The notes: generated by a model not told the origin, from the sequence alone. A DNA stretch of 64,000 nt from SAR92 clade bacterium H455 (GCA_024802545.1 CP103416.1:2480001-2544000); one strand, 5' to 3'; positions 40,968 to 50,410 are shown, counted from the stretch's first letter. Numbers and translations: made by a program.

Positions 40968-41852
40968 ATGCTGCCCATGAATAATAAAGACAACGACACA
41001 CTTCAGCGCTTCATCTTCGAGAGCACCGATATCCGTGGTGAAATCACTACTCTATCCACAAGCTATCTGGACCTTTTAGCGCTACAAAAATACCCTCCTC
41101 AGGTAGCACTGCTGTTTGGCGAATTTCTTGCCGCAGCAAGCCTTCTGAGCTCGAGCCTAAAGCACAGCGGTATGATCACCGTGCAAGCCAACGGCAATGG
41201 CCCGATAAAAGCCATCATGGCCGAATGCTCCCAGGACAATAAGCTGCGCGGCATAGTGCGCGGCGACTTTGAGAATCTTGCAAGTTTGAGCACATTGCAA
41301 GAGCTGCTCGGCAAGGCGACACTGGCCATCACCCTCGAACCCGAGGGCCGAGAGCGCTATCAGGGTGTTGTGCCTCTCGATGATGATAATCTCAGCAAGT
41401 GTCTCGAATTCTATTTTTACCAATCGGAACAGCTGCCGACCAAGATCAAGCTAGCCTCGAACTCAGAAATTGCCACCGGATTATTTATCCAACAGCTGCC
41501 CTCCTCCGGTGATCCCGAAGAAAGCTTAGAAGACTGGCAGCGCGTCGCGACCCTATTTGAAACTCTTTCTAGCAACGAACAACTGCAACTCTCTCATAAT
41601 GACCAGTTATATCGATTATTCCATGAGCAGAAACTGCGCCTGTTTGATGCCAAACCCATGCAGTTTTCCTGCAGCTGTTCAAGGCAGAGAACCGAGAACG
41701 CACTACTCTCTCTGGGACGCAAAGAAGTCCTTGAACTGTCCGAAGAGCAGGGCTTGATCATGATTCACTGCCAGTTTTGCTCACAGGAATACCGCTTTAC
41801 CGCGGCTGACGTCACTCAGTTATTTGATCCTCCACAGCCTCTGCTACACTAA
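40968..41852 (+). CDS. hslO: Redox-regulated chaperone Hsp33
   Basis: 294 residues; a start three codons later at 40977 is equally plausible. The C-terminal redox switch has zinc cysteines C-S-C (235, 237) and C-Q-F-C (268, 271), which form disulfides under oxidative heat stress and unfold the linker to activate holdase function. The N-terminal domain has the expected F-x-F-E-x-x-D-I-R-G-E segment. Lies 93 bases after hslR. Confidence 0.96.
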   Translation: MLPMNNKDNDTLQRFIFESTDIRGEITTLSTSYLDLLALQKYPPQVALLFGEFLAAASLLSSSLKHSGMITVQANGNGPIKAIMAECSQDNKLRGIVRGDFENLASLSTLQELLGKATLAITLEPEGRERYQGVVPLDDDNLSKCLEFYFYQSEQLPTKIKLASNSEIATGLFIQQLPSSGDPEESLEDWQRVATLFETLSSNEQLQLSHNDQLYRLFHEQKLRLFDAKPMQFSCSCSRQRTENALLSLGRKEVLELSEEQGLIMIHCQFCSQEYRFTAADVTQLFDPPQPLLH

Positions 41853-41903
41853 CTTTTATTGGCCACAGCTATTCGTTAATCACACTTAGATTCACTGTGG
41901 ATT

Positions 41904-41912
41904 TCTGGCATA
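41904..41912 (+). promoter_or_regulatory. Extended -10 promoter candidate for pckA
   Basis: TG-g-CATAAT (TG at 41904-41905, -10 at 41907-41912) matches an extended -10 element about 80 bases before the pckA ATG. The -35 at 17 bases (TTAGAT, 41884-41889) is poor, which extended -10 promoters tolerate. Confidence 0.4.
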
Positions 41913-41991
41913 ATTGGCGCCCAAATTTAGATAGCACTTTAGACCGTAAGAATACCTTAAAATCGTTCACCCTTTGGAAGAGAGGAAGAGA

Positions 41992-43539
41992 ATGACCGAC
42001 GCTGCTGTATACAGAGACCCCAGCTCCCCTGAGCTTGTTGAAATGGCCATTAAACGCGGGGAGGGACGCCTTGCCGATACTGGCGCATTTGTTGTCACCA
42101 CCGGCCACCGCAGCGGGAGATCTCCCGCAGATAGATTTATCGTCGACGAGCCCAGCTCCACCGATGCCATAGACTGGGGTTCAGTCAATCGCCCCTTTGA
42201 TGCAGCCCGCTTTGACGCGCTCTGGGAGCGTGTTGCTGAATATATTGCCAGTCGGGAGCGTTTCATTTCTGAACTGCATGTTGGCCAGGACTCAGAGCAC
42301 TACATTCCGGTGCAGGTCACTACCGAAACCGCTTGGCACAGCTTGTTCGCACGCAATATGTTTATTCGCACCGACAAATATAACCCCACTAACAAAGCGC
42401 CGTGGAAAATTCTCCATGCCGCCAACTTTGTCTGTGATCCGAAGCGTGACGGCACTAACAGCGATGGCGTAGTTCTGATCAACTTTGCTCAGCGCAAAGT
42501 CCTGTTAGCCGGTATGCGCTATGCAGGGGAAATGAAGAAAGCGATGTTCTCAGTACAGAATTTTCTGCTCCCTGAAAAGCAAGTTATGTCTATGCACTGT
42601 GCAGCCAATGTCGGTGAAGACGGCGATACAGCACTGTTTTTTGGCCTTTCAGGCACAGGTAAAACTACCCTTTCGGCTGACCCCGATCGCTATCTAATCG
42701 GCGATGACGAGCACGGCTGGGGAAAGGGCACAGTCTTTAATATCGAAGGTGGCTGCTACGCTAAGACAATAGACCTGAGCCAGAAAAACGAACCGGTTAT
42801 CTGGGACGCGATTCGCTTTGGTTCGATTGTTGAAAATGTGGTGATATCCGACGGCCAGCGCACTGCTGACTATTCAGACACCACACTCACCGAGAATGGC
42901 CGCTGTAGCTATCCCCTCGAGCACGTGGAAAAGCGCTGTGTGGAAAACCAAGCCGGTGAACCGAAAAATATTATCTTCCTCACCTGTGACGTAACTGGTG
43001 TATTGCCACCAGTATCAATGCTCAGCAAAGAAGCCGCAGCCTACCATTTCTTAAGCGGCTACACCGCGCGAGTGGGTTCAACAGAGTTGGGTGCAGAAGC
43101 GGGCATTCATCCGACGTTCTCAACCTGCTTTGGGTCACCCTTTATGCCGCGCCCTGCAAGTGTCTATGCAGAGTTGCTAATGAAGCGCATTGAAGATTTT
43201 GGCTCTAAAGTGTATCTGGTCAACACTGGCTGGACCGGCGGATCTGGTGGTGCCGGTGGTGTTGGCAACCGATTCCCTATCCCGGTAACCCGCGCTGTAG
43301 TCACTGCGATCACTAACGGCTCTCTGGAGAACTGCGAGACGGAACACTTGGATCTGTTAAATCTCAACATTCCCACTTCGATTGATGGCGTTGATAGCAA
43401 GTACCTCAATCCACGCAATGCTTGGGCCGACAAGGATGCCTATGATAAACAGGCTGGGATCTTGGCTAAGCTGTTCATAGAGAACATCGTTAGCTTTGCA
43501 CCCTCCCAGGATATTATTGATGCAGGGCCTCAGCTTTAG
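41992..43539 (+). CDS. pckA: Phosphoenolpyruvate carboxykinase (ATP)
   Basis: 515 residues from the ATG at 41992, chosen because GAGGAAGAG sits directly upstream as a Shine-Dalgarno; a TTG six codons earlier is less likely. ATP P-loop [11 protein letters not shown], metal-binding G-D-D-E-H-G-W-G, and the oxaloacetate-binding R-S-P-A-D motif are present. Converts oxaloacetate + ATP to PEP + CO2 for gluconeogenesis. Followed by a strong terminator. Confidence 0.97.
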   Translation: MTDAAVYRDPSSPELVEMAIKRGEGRLADTGAFVVTTGHRSGRSPADRFIVDEPSSTDAIDWGSVNRPFDAARFDALWERVAEYIASRERFISELHVGQDSEHYIPVQVTTETAWHSLFARNMFIRTDKYNPTNKAPWKILHAANFVCDPKRDGTNSDGVVLINFAQRKVLLAGMRYAGEMKKAMFSVQNFLLPEKQVMSMHCAANVGEDGDTALFFGLSGTGKTTLSADPDRYLIGDDEHGWGKGTVFNIEGGCYAKTIDLSQKNEPVIWDAIRFGSIVENVVISDGQRTADYSDTTLTENGRCSYPLEHVEKRCVENQAGEPKNIIFLTCDVTGVLPPVSMLSKEAAAYHFLSGYTARVGSTELGAEAGIHPTFSTCFGSPFMPRPASVYAELLMKRIEDFGSKVYLVNTGWTGGSGGAGGVGNRFPIPVTRAVVTAITNGSLENCETEHLDLLNLNIPTSIDGVDSKYLNPRNAWADKDAYDKQAGILAKLFIENIVSFAPSQDIIDAGPQL

Positions 43540-43579
43540 TGCCAAAGCTGTGTATTGGAAAGCCTGCTAGCTGAAAACT

Positions 43580-43613
43580 AAATACCCGCTTTGAGAAAAG
43601 CGGGTATTTTTTT
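43580..43613 (+). terminator. Rho-independent terminator of pckA
   Basis: Perfect 13-bp stem AAATACCCGCTTT (43580-43592) / AAAGCGGGTATTT (43597-43609) with GAGA loop, continuing into a run of T residues to 43613. Lies about 40 bases after the pckA stop. Confidence 0.93.
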
Positions 43614-43682
43614 GTCTGCTGTTTTGATTCTCGACTTAACCTATAAAGATTGAGTTATAAATTAGGCATGAAAAAGAGACGT

Positions 43683-43710
43683 AAAAAAACCCGCCTCAGC
43701 GGGTTTTTTT
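43683..43710 (-). terminator. Terminator of the cytochrome c gene
   Basis: Perfect stem with core CCCGC (43690-43694) / GCGGG (43699-43703), flanked by seven A and seven T, and loop CTCA. It works in either direction, but it lies 27 bases beyond the stop of the minus-strand cytochrome gene. It forms a back-to-back pair with the pckA terminator. Confidence 0.9.
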
Positions 43711-43737
43711 AAACTGCGGAAGATCTTTCTGAAGGGA

Positions 43738-44187
43738 CTACTTACTGCCTTCGAGAATATGATCTACTGCCGCCTTTACTTCGTCGTCGCTGCAATCCAT
43801 GCAAGTACCGCGCATTGGCATGCCGCGAATACCGTTAATCGCATTGGTATAGACAGTCTCCAAACCCTGCTCAAGCCGAGCAGACCAAGCGGCCACATCA
43901 CCCATTTTAGGTGCGCCAGCAACGCCTGAGCTGTGACAGGCAACACAATTGACCGCGTAGATATCACCACCGGCACGGGCAGATTCTGCGCCAGCTGAAG
44001 CCATAGTCACAACCTGTCCAGCCATGGATACATGACCAGCTGGAGCGATTCTCGCAGCTACTTGCTGCTCCTGATTGGCGGTCAAATTAACTGTCTTATC
44101 AGCTGATCCACAGCCCCACAAAACGGCACTGGCGATAGTGATCAAAACAAGGTTCTTCAGTCGGCTGCTCATGATTGTATTCATCAA
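43738..44187 (-). CDS. Cytochrome c5-like monoheme cytochrome, probable lipoprotein
   Basis: 149 residues. The heme c motif C-V-A-C-H and the distal Met in G-M-P-M-R-G are typical of class I cytochrome c. Following the Met, the pair C-M-D-C-S-D-D-E resembles the disulfide-forming cysteines that mark the cytochrome c5 subfamily. The N-terminal hydrophobic stretch ends L-W-G-C-G, a plausible though not ideal lipobox, so the protein may be membrane-anchored. A spacer rich in Ala/Gln separates anchor and heme domain. Likely a periplasmic electron carrier to a terminal oxidase or reductase. Monocistronic. Confidence 0.9.
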   Translation of the reverse strand: MMNTIMSSRLKNLVLITIASAVLWGCGSADKTVNLTANQEQQVAARIAPAGHVSMAGQVVTMASAGAESARAGGDIYAVNCVACHSSGVAGAPKMGDVAAWSARLEQGLETVYTNAINGIRGMPMRGTCMDCSDDEVKAAVDHILEGSK

Positions 44188-44280
44188 AGGTCGTCTCCGG
44201 TAACATCTTAATTAAATAGCTTAGCTGTAGACTTAGTCTCTGTGCCTAGTGTGCAAAGCTCAGTAGCAAATTTGGGCCGC

Positions 44281-44286
44281 ATTATA
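44281..44286 (-). promoter_or_regulatory. -10 element candidate upstream of the cytochrome gene
   Basis: A perfect TATAAT on the minus strand, about 95 bases before the cytochrome gene start, inside a GC-alternating context. No good -35 hexamer is found at 16-18 bases, so it may need an activator or be fortuitous. Confidence 0.35.
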
Positions 44287-44402
44287 GCGCGCAATACATA
44301 AATACTCATCAGCAATACGTTGAATTTTTCGCTTCGTATCCCTGCACTGCATTTATTCTTGTAAACTCACCTAGCTATTCCTAACCTATATCTGCTCTAC
44401 GC

Positions 44403-45410
44403 TTAAACCAAAGGCCTAATTCCCACTGCATGACGTACCTTGGCAATCAGAATTTGGCTCTCCGCACGGGCCTTTTCAGCGCCCTGTTGCAAAATCTTTT
44501 CTATTTTAGCTGGGTCTTGCATCAGCACTTCGTAGCGCTCTCGAGCGTCCGCCAACTGAGCATTAACCAATTCAAATACCTGCTTCTTGGCCTCGCCCCA
44601 TGCAATACCCTCGGCAAACTGCTCTCGCATAGAGGCCGTTTCAGCTTCTGTGGCAAAGGCTTCCCATATCTGGAATACCGCTGAGGAGTTCGGATCTTTT
44701 GGTTCGCCCGGCTCCAGCAGGTTGGTTTTAATCTTATTGATATGTTTCTTCAGCTGCTTTTCGGTTAAAAACAGTGGAATAGTATTGCCGTAACTCTTGC
44801 TCATCTTACGACCATCCATACCCTGCAACACTGCCACGTTATCATCCACCACCGCCGCTGGCAGCACAAAGTGCTCGCCATAGTGATGATTGAACCGTTG
44901 AGCCACATCACGGGCCATTTCCACATGCTGGATTTGATCGCGACCAACGGGAATTTTGTGAGCATTAAACATTAAGATATCCGCAGCCATCAGTATCGGA
45001 TAACTAAATAGTCCCATATTGATTCCATGATCAGCATCTTCACCCTGCTCTTCATTGGCTTGCACCGCACCTTTGTAGGCATGAGCTCGGTTCATTAACC
45101 CTTTGGCTGTCATGCAGGTTAAAAACCAGGTTAACTCGGGGATTTCAGGAATATCAGACTGACGGTAAAAGGTCACCTTATCTGGATCTAATCCCATGGC
45201 CAACCAAGTGGCAGCAATTTCCATGGTTGAGCGATGAACCATTTCCGGATCTTGAGACTTGATCAATGAGTGATAGTCGGCCAAGAAGAAAAAAGATTCA
45301 AAATCGCCGCTGCGACTGGCCTCAATCGCCGGACGAATAGCCCCCACATAGTTGCCCAGATGGGGAGTTCCGGAGGTAGTGATGCCGGTTAAAACGCGCT
45401 GCTTACTCAT
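44403..45410 (-). CDS. trpS: Tryptophanyl-tRNA synthetase
   Basis: 335 residues. Class I synthetase with the HIGH-type signature S-G-T-P-H-L-G-N-Y (13-21) and the K-M-S-K-S loop inside [11 protein letters not shown]. Charges tRNA-Trp in the cytoplasm. Its length and motifs are those of the normal bacterial housekeeping enzyme. It lies 112 bases after the M18 aminopeptidase gene on the same strand; the gap holds no clear terminator. Confidence 0.97.
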   Translation of the reverse strand: MSKQRVLTGITTSGTPHLGNYVGAIRPAIEASRSGDFESFFFLADYHSLIKSQDPEMVHRSTMEIAATWLAMGLDPDKVTFYRQSDIPEIPELTWFLTCMTAKGLMNRAHAYKGAVQANEEQGEDADHGINMGLFSYPILMAADILMFNAHKIPVGRDQIQHVEMARDVAQRFNHHYGEHFVLPAAVVDDNVAVLQGMDGRKMSKSYGNTIPLFLTEKQLKKHINKIKTNLLEPGEPKDPNSSAVFQIWEAFATEAETASMREQFAEGIAWGEAKKQVFELVNAQLADARERYEVLMQDPAKIEKILQQGAEKARAESQILIAKVRHAVGIRPLV

Positions 45411-45522
45411 ATTGACTCAATACTTTATATAAATTGGAAGAATAGTTTGGCAAATCATGCTGAGCATAATAATCGATTCGCTAAAACACTGCAGACAAAG
45501 CGTAAAGCTCTACCTGCCTCTG

Positions 45523-46863
45523 TTAAGAATTATCGCTGACGGCGACCTGCAAACGTCCAGGGCGATTAAAAAAGGCGGTCAGTACTCTGCTCAGACGCTC
45601 GGGATCCAAAGTTCCAGTCAGTTCACGACAGGAGTGCATAGCAAGCTGAGGAATTCCCACGTCCAGTGTTGGGATACCTAATTTCGCTGCGGTAACCGGG
45701 CCAATAGTGCTGCCGCAGCCAAGATCTGTGCGTGTTACAAAAGACTGCACTGGCACATCAACTTCGGCGCAGAGCTGGCGAAATAAACTCGCAGTTACAC
45801 CATTGGTGGCATAGCGTTGATTGGAGTTCACCTTGATTACCGGCCCACCATTTAACACCGGAGTATGACCGACCTCATGTTTAGCGGCAAAATTTGGATG
45901 CACTGCATGGGCATTGTCACAGGAAATGAGCAGCGAACCGTCAAGTACTCGCGCTTTATTACTGGCCCCTGCATCGCTGCACAGATCATTGCACAGACGA
46001 TCCACAACTGACGCTAAGAATGGCCCATCGGCGCCCACAGAGGAAACGCTGCCCACCTCTTCGTGATCATTGCACACCAATACCGATGTGCAGCTAGTAT
46101 CAGCATTAATGAGTGCTTGAGTCGCAACAAAACAGCTGAGCAGATTATCCAATCGTGCCGCAGCAAAGAACTCTTTATTTAGACCCACTGTTGCCGCACC
46201 CTGCACGTCGTAAAAGCAGAGTTCATAATCCAGAACCTTCTCTCCCTCAGCTAAAAAGCGTCCGCCTAGCAATTCGCGGAAATCAGCTTTTTTATCTGCC
46301 TGCATCAGGATCGGTGGAATATCGGTCTGGGCATTAATCGTGCGATCGTTGTTAGCCGTGCGATCTAGATGAATAGCCAGACTGGGAATAATCGCAATCG
46401 CTTCATCAAAGTTGATCAACTTTTGTTTTAGCTGGCCGCTGACATCGCTGTACACCAAGCGTCCCGCGAGAGACAAATCCCGGTCAAACCATGGGTTGAG
46501 CAATGCACCGCCATAGACTTCGACGCCGAGCTGAAAATAGTTATTATTGAGCATCTCAGGTTGCGGTTTAACCATCAGGCAGGGACTATCTGTGTGAGCA
46601 CCAGCCATGCGGATGCCACTCTCAGCCAGATCTTCGCTACCGGCCACAAAGGCGATAATCGATGAGCCATTGCGCGTGACAAAATACTTTTCACCCTGCT
46701 TTACTGTCCACTCTTCAGATTCGCTGAGAGACTGAAAACCTGCCTCACGCAACAGAATCGTCATATTAGCCACAGCATGAAATGGCGTCGGTGAACCATT
46801 AATAAATTCAGCCAACTGCTTATTAAAGCTCTCTGTTTGAGTATCGACCACGTCCACCTTCAA
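45523..46863 (-). CDS. apeB: M18 family aspartyl aminopeptidase
   Basis: 446 residues. Co-catalytic zinc ligands are recognisable: His in G-A-H-T-D-S-P, Asp/Glu in C-N-D-H-E-E-V-G-S, and His in the C-terminal Q-L-A-M-H-S-C-R-E. The R-T-D-L-G-C-G-S-T-I-G-P segment is also diagnostic of M18. These dodecameric tetrahedral cytosolic peptidases remove acidic N-terminal residues from peptides. The apeB name is the one used in Pseudomonas for this family. Confidence 0.92.
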   Translation of the reverse strand: MKVDVVDTQTESFNKQLAEFINGSPTPFHAVANMTILLREAGFQSLSESEEWTVKQGEKYFVTRNGSSIIAFVAGSEDLAESGIRMAGAHTDSPCLMVKPQPEMLNNNYFQLGVEVYGGALLNPWFDRDLSLAGRLVYSDVSGQLKQKLINFDEAIAIIPSLAIHLDRTANNDRTINAQTDIPPILMQADKKADFRELLGGRFLAEGEKVLDYELCFYDVQGAATVGLNKEFFAAARLDNLLSCFVATQALINADTSCTSVLVCNDHEEVGSVSSVGADGPFLASVVDRLCNDLCSDAGASNKARVLDGSLLISCDNAHAVHPNFAAKHEVGHTPVLNGGPVIKVNSNQRYATNGVTASLFRQLCAEVDVPVQSFVTRTDLGCGSTIGPVTAAKLGIPTLDVGIPQLAMHSCRELTGTLDPERLSRVLTAFFNRPGRLQVAVSDNS

Positions 46864-46897
46864 CTCCTTGTTGATTGCTCGCTATAAAACATTTTAT

Positions 46898-47785
46898 TTA
46901 GCCTTTGTCAGCACTCTGTTCAAGTCTGGCCAATAGACTCGAAGTATCCCAACGATTGCCACCGATCTCCTGAACTTCCCGATAGAAACCATCGACCAAT
47001 TGCGTCACAGGCAAATCACTACCATTGGCTTTCGCCTCATCTAGGGCAAAAGCTAGATCTTTGCGCATCCACTGCACCGCAAAGCCATGTTCATATTCAC
47101 TGGAAAGCATAGTCTGATAGCGATTTTCCATTTGCCAAGACTGGGCTGCACCTTTGGAGATAACCTCAACAACCTGTTGCGCGTCGAGACCGGCGCGCTT
47201 GGCAAAGTTAAGCCCTTCGGCAAGGCCCTGAACCACACCGGCAATACATATTTGATTGACCATCTTGCAGAGTTGGCCACTGCCTACATCACCCATTAGT
47301 TGGAGAGATTTAGCGTAGCTCTGAATCGCTTGCTGCACCGCATCAAAATGATTCTGCTGGCCACCACACATTACGGTCAGCTGTCCGTTTTCTGCACCCT
47401 GCTGGCCGCCAGATACAGGCGCATCAACGAAACCAATAGACAAAGTCTGTGCCTGCTCCGCCAGCTCCCGCGCCAACAACGCCGAGGTTGTAGTGTGATC
47501 AACAAAGATAGAACCCGACTTCATCGAGGCCAGCGCGCCTGCCTCTCCGGCAACTACGGCTCGAACATCATCGTCATTGCCTAGACAGCTAAAGACAATC
47601 TCGGCACCAGAAACAGCCTCTGCAACTGTATCGGCTGAGGTACCGCTGTAGTCGCTCAACCAGCGCTGGCTAACGGCCTGGGTACGATTGTAAACCATCA
47701 CTGCATAGCCATGTTTACTGAGCCATCCCGCCATGGGATAACCCATTACGCCAAGGCCTAAAAATGCCACCGCCTTTTGCATCAC
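46898..47785 (-). CDS. Beta-hydroxyacid dehydrogenase (3-hydroxyisobutyrate dehydrogenase family)
   Basis: 295 residues. NAD(P)-binding G-L-G-V-M-G-Y-P-M-A-G near the N-terminus, substrate-binding V-D-A-P-V-S-G-G-Q-Q-G-A, and the catalytic Lys segment G-S-G-Q-L-C-K-M-V-N-Q define the family. Members include 3-hydroxyisobutyrate dehydrogenase, tartronate semialdehyde reductase and glyoxylate/succinic semialdehyde reductases; the substrate cannot be fixed from sequence. If it is a tartronate semialdehyde reductase, it would make glycerate, the substrate of the kinase at 1.9 kb, but the two genes are 44 kb apart. Confidence 0.88.
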   Translation of the reverse strand: MMQKAVAFLGLGVMGYPMAGWLSKHGYAVMVYNRTQAVSQRWLSDYSGTSADTVAEAVSGAEIVFSCLGNDDDVRAVVAGEAGALASMKSGSIFVDHTTTSALLARELAEQAQTLSIGFVDAPVSGGQQGAENGQLTVMCGGQQNHFDAVQQAIQSYAKSLQLMGDVGSGQLCKMVNQICIAGVVQGLAEGLNFAKRAGLDAQQVVEVISKGAAQSWQMENRYQTMLSSEYEHGFAVQWMRKDLAFALDEAKANGSDLPVTQLVDGFYREVQEIGGNRWDTSSLLARLEQSADKG

Positions 47786-47814
47786 AGCTCCTTTACAATA
47801 CTTAGCTAAATAAT

Positions 47815-48621
47815 TTATGCGGATTGAAAGTAGATCAAGCCGATAAGCACAGCGCCTAACAGCATTCTATAGATCACAAAAGGCATCATGCCGACCCGCT
47901 GGATCACTTTCAAAAACAGCGCAATACAAAGATAGGCGGTGATAGCTGATAGTACTACACCAACCCCTATCAGGGTCCAGTCAACCGACTGGGTACCCAG
48001 TAACTGCAGTCCTTTATAACCACCGCTCAAAATAATTATCGGGATCGCCATCAGAAAGGAAACGCGCGCTGCGGTCTCGCGATCAAAACCCAAGGCCAGT
48101 GCCGCAGTAATGGTAATACCCGACCTCGACGTGCCGGGAATCAACGCCAAGGCTTGCGCCATGCCTACAACAAGAGCGGTGCGCCAGCTAAATTGATCAA
48201 TACCCTGAGTGCCGCCGCCGCGACGATCGGCCCAGGCCAGCAACAATCCAAAAAATATGGTGGTAAACGCAATAACAGCCATAGAGCGCAAATTGATTTC
48301 AATAAAGCCACCCAGTAACAGGCCGACTAATGCAGCCGGCACTGTGGCCAAAGCAATGTACCAGGCGAGGTGACTTTCGGGACTGTGGCAGCGCAGGAAA
48401 ATACTGTCCAGCCAGGCGCGAGTGAGTATTGATACGTCATAACGAAAATAGGCCACCACAGCGATAAGCGAACCCACATGCACAGCCACATCGAAAGCTA
48501 ACCCCTGATCCGGCCAACCCAGCACTGCGGAGGGCAAAATAAGGTGCGCGGAACTGGAGATCGGCAAGAACTCCGACAATCCTTGAATAATGGCCAGCCA
48601 AACAGCCTGCATAAAATCCAT
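47815..48621 (-). CDS. uppP: Undecaprenyl-diphosphatase
   Basis: 268 residues, strongly hydrophobic with about eight transmembrane helices. The signature L-P-I-S-S-S-A-H-L-I-L (about 20-30) and the active-site P-G-T-S-R-S-G-I-T-I are intact. Dephosphorylates undecaprenyl diphosphate to regenerate the lipid carrier for peptidoglycan and other glycans; overproduction gives bacitracin resistance in known cases. Starts 2 bases after the tsaB stop, so translation is probably coupled. Confidence 0.97.
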   Translation of the reverse strand: MDFMQAVWLAIIQGLSEFLPISSSAHLILPSAVLGWPDQGLAFDVAVHVGSLIAVVAYFRYDVSILTRAWLDSIFLRCHSPESHLAWYIALATVPAALVGLLLGGFIEINLRSMAVIAFTTIFFGLLLAWADRRGGGTQGIDQFSWRTALVVGMAQALALIPGTSRSGITITAALALGFDRETAARVSFLMAIPIIILSGGYKGLQLLGTQSVDWTLIGVGVVLSAITAYLCIALFLKVIQRVGMMPFVIYRMLLGAVLIGLIYFQSA

Positions 48622-48623
48622 TT

Positions 48624-49325
48624 TTAAACAGCCCTTAGCCTAGTGTGTTTTTTCCATGCATCAGTGCCGCGCAGATAGACCAATTCAACCGAGCCAATAT
48701 CCACAGCTTCATTGCGAGCCTGTTTTACTAAAGCAATTTCAAGCAGATCTAGAGCATCGGGATAAAGACTCTGATAACTGTGCTGCAGCCCAGCAGCATC
48801 TATTAGAGCCATTGCGTCACCAACAATAACCTGCGGGTTTAATCGCTCTATAAGCGCCTGTGCTGTGTCGGTGCCGAGCAACTGATCATCTATAGCAGAT
48901 TTATACTGCCCATCCCTGTCGAGCTGGTAGCCACCACAGTTGAATTCGCCCATACGCGCATCCAATAGTGGCATCACAAGTCCCTGGGTCTGATCGTTGT
49001 CACAGTATTTGCGCTTATAGGTCTGAGCCATGACCTGTAATGTGGATACCGGGATTACCGGCAGCTGCGCACCAAAAGCCAAACCCTGAGCCGTAGCAAA
49101 ACCAATACGCAGACCGGTAAACGAACCTGGCCCAACGGTAACCGCAATACTATCGAGCATGGCAACCGTGATGCCCGCCTCAACTAACACAGCATCAACC
49201 ATCGCCATAATCAGTCTAGTGTGGGATCGGGGCTCTTCCGAATAGCGTGAAAATATCGATTCGCCGACACTCAGCGCAACCGAACACGCGGCTGTAGAGG
49301 TCTCGATTGCTAGAATGGATGCCAT
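48624..49325 (-). CDS. tsaB: tRNA threonylcarbamoyladenosine biosynthesis protein TsaB
   Basis: 233 residues. ASKHA-fold paralogue of TsaD with N-terminal I-L-A-I-E-T-S-T-A-A-C-S-V-A-L and the G-P-G-S-F-T-G-L-R-I-G signature. TsaB dimerises with TsaD and recruits TsaE for t6A37 synthesis. Near adk as in Pseudomonas, though a histone-like gene lies between. A 24-base near-palindrome (49350-49373) sits just upstream of its start. Confidence 0.95.
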   Translation of the reverse strand: MASILAIETSTAACSVALSVGESIFSRYSEEPRSHTRLIMAMVDAVLVEAGITVAMLDSIAVTVGPGSFTGLRIGFATAQGLAFGAQLPVIPVSTLQVMAQTYKRKYCDNDQTQGLVMPLLDARMGEFNCGGYQLDRDGQYKSAIDDQLLGTDTAQALIERLNPQVIVGDAMALIDAAGLQHSYQSLYPDALDLLEIALVKQARNEAVDIGSVELVYLRGTDAWKKHTRLRAV

Positions 49326-49349
49326 TGATTAGATGCCGTTATAGAGCTA

Positions 49350-49373
49350 CTCGATCTCCTTAAGGGGTTCGAG
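49350..49373. repeat. Near-palindrome upstream of tsaB
   Basis: CTCGA (49350-49354) pairs with TCGAG (49369-49373), and inner CTCC/GGGG bases also pair around a TTAA loop (one mismatch, one wobble). It lies 25 bases before the tsaB ATG. It could be an RNA hairpin in the tsaB leader or a protein site. Confidence 0.4.
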
Positions 49374-49400
49374 AAGCTTAATTTCAATTGGGGCATAAAC

Positions 49401-49431
49401 AAAAAATCCCCCACCGTAAGGCGAGGGATTT
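49401..49431 (-). terminator. Terminator of the histone-like gene
   Basis: A 12-bp stem with two G-T wobbles (49420-49431 with 49404-49415) and loop TTAC, running into six T residues on the minus strand. It lies about 70 bases beyond the histone-like gene stop and separates it from tsaB. Confidence 0.87.
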
Positions 49432-49501
49432 TACAGGTCTAAAGACAATTAAACTATCTACAATTTTGCGACTTAGGAACCTGGAAGCTTAGATCGCAGT
49501 A

Positions 49502-50410
49502 TTACTTTACGGCGACTGGTGCTGGCGCCGCAGCTTTCTTAGCTGTAACTTTTTTGACTGCTGGCTTTTTGGCAGCTACTTTCTTAGCCGCAACTTTTTT
49601 GCCTGCTGGCTTTTTGGCAACTACTTTCTTAGCCGCAACCTTTTTAACCACTGGCTTCTTGGCTACATCTTTCTTAGCAGTGGCTTTTTTAGCAACTGGC
49701 TTCTTGGCAACAACTTTCTTAGCCGCTTTTTTAGCTACTGGCTTCTTGGCAACAACTTTCTTAGCCGCTTTTTTAGCTACTGGCTTCTTGGCAACAACTT
49801 TCTTAGCTACTGCAACCTTGGCTACAGCTTTCTTAGCAGTTGGCTTTTTGCCTGCAGCTTTTTTAGCTGCGGCTTTAAGCTTGGCTACCACGGCTTTTTC
49901 AGCGGCCTGGACTTTAAGGGCGGCTTTCTTTTCAGCTGCTTTCATTTTCTTTGCAGTTACTTTGGCGCGAGCCTTTAACCAGCGCTTTTCAAATCGCTTC
50001 ACTGCGGCCGCAAGATCAGCATCCTGAGCAGCCTGCAAACGAAGTTCAGCTTTCAGTACAGCAGCTTTAGCGGAAGCTTCAGCAGCTGCAATCTTGTGCT
50101 TTAACTGCGCAGCCTTTAGCTCAGCTTTCGCAGAACGCAAACCATCGCGCAGTGCAGCAGCAACTTTGCGGCTAGCGGAAGCTTGCTTTCGCGCTGCAGC
50201 CAAACTGGCTTTAGCAGCAGCAGTTGCCTTAACGGCAATTTTTGCTTTGGCTTTATTTACTTTAACAACAACAGCGGCATGTTTTTTGTCATGAGCTACG
50301 ATTTGCTTTTTAAAGGAATCGACAACTTTAGCTGCAGCCTGTGCAGGTGAAGTTTGTGGTTTAGCTTTTGCTTTTGCTTTAGATACTGTTTTTTTAGCTG
50401 GACGTTTCAT
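49502..50410 (-). CDS. Histone H1-like Lys/Ala-rich repeat protein (AlgP-like)
   Basis: 302 residues composed mostly of Lys, Ala and Val. The N-terminal part (about 1-180) is an Ala/Lys/Arg/Gln helix-forming region, and the C-terminal 110 residues repeat K-K-(P/A)-V-A-K and K-K-V-V-A-K motifs like eukaryotic H1 tails and Pseudomonas AlgP. Such proteins bind DNA non-specifically; AlgP has been linked to alginate gene control. Almost no acidic residues in the tail, so it is strongly basic. Includes perfect 42-bp DNA repeats, implying length variation between strains. Good RBS (GAGGAA). Lies between adk and tsaB. Confidence 0.9.
   Translation of the reverse strand: MKRPAKKTVSKAKAKAKPQTSPAQAAAKVVDSFKKQIVAHDKKHAAVVVKVNKAKAKIAVKATAAAKASLAAARKQASASRKVAAALRDGLRSAKAELKAAQLKHKIAAAEASAKAAVLKAELRLQAAQDADLAAAVKRFEKRWLKARAKVTAKKMKAAEKKAALKVQAAEKAVVAKLKAAAKKAAGKKPTAKKAVAKVAVAKKVVAKKPVAKKAAKKVVAKKPVAKKAAKKVVAKKPVAKKATAKKDVAKKPVVKKVAAKKVVAKKPAGKKVAAKKVAAKKPAVKKVTAKKAAAPAPVAVK
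49695..49805. repeat. 42-bp perfect tandem repeats in the histone-like gene
   Basis: Two identical 42-bp units (49695-49736, 49737-49778) and a third partial copy of 27 bases or more from 49779. Each unit encodes the 14 residues K-P-V-A-K-K-A-A-K-K-V-V-A-K. The unit is a multiple of three, so copy-number change keeps the frame and alters tail length only. Confidence 0.95.

Noticed and set aside
49554-50027. 157-codon frame opposite the histone-like gene, rich in Ala, Phe, Leu and Thr
   Set aside because: It is the antisense reading of the Lys/Ala repeats; the repeated hydrophobic pattern is imposed by the real gene.
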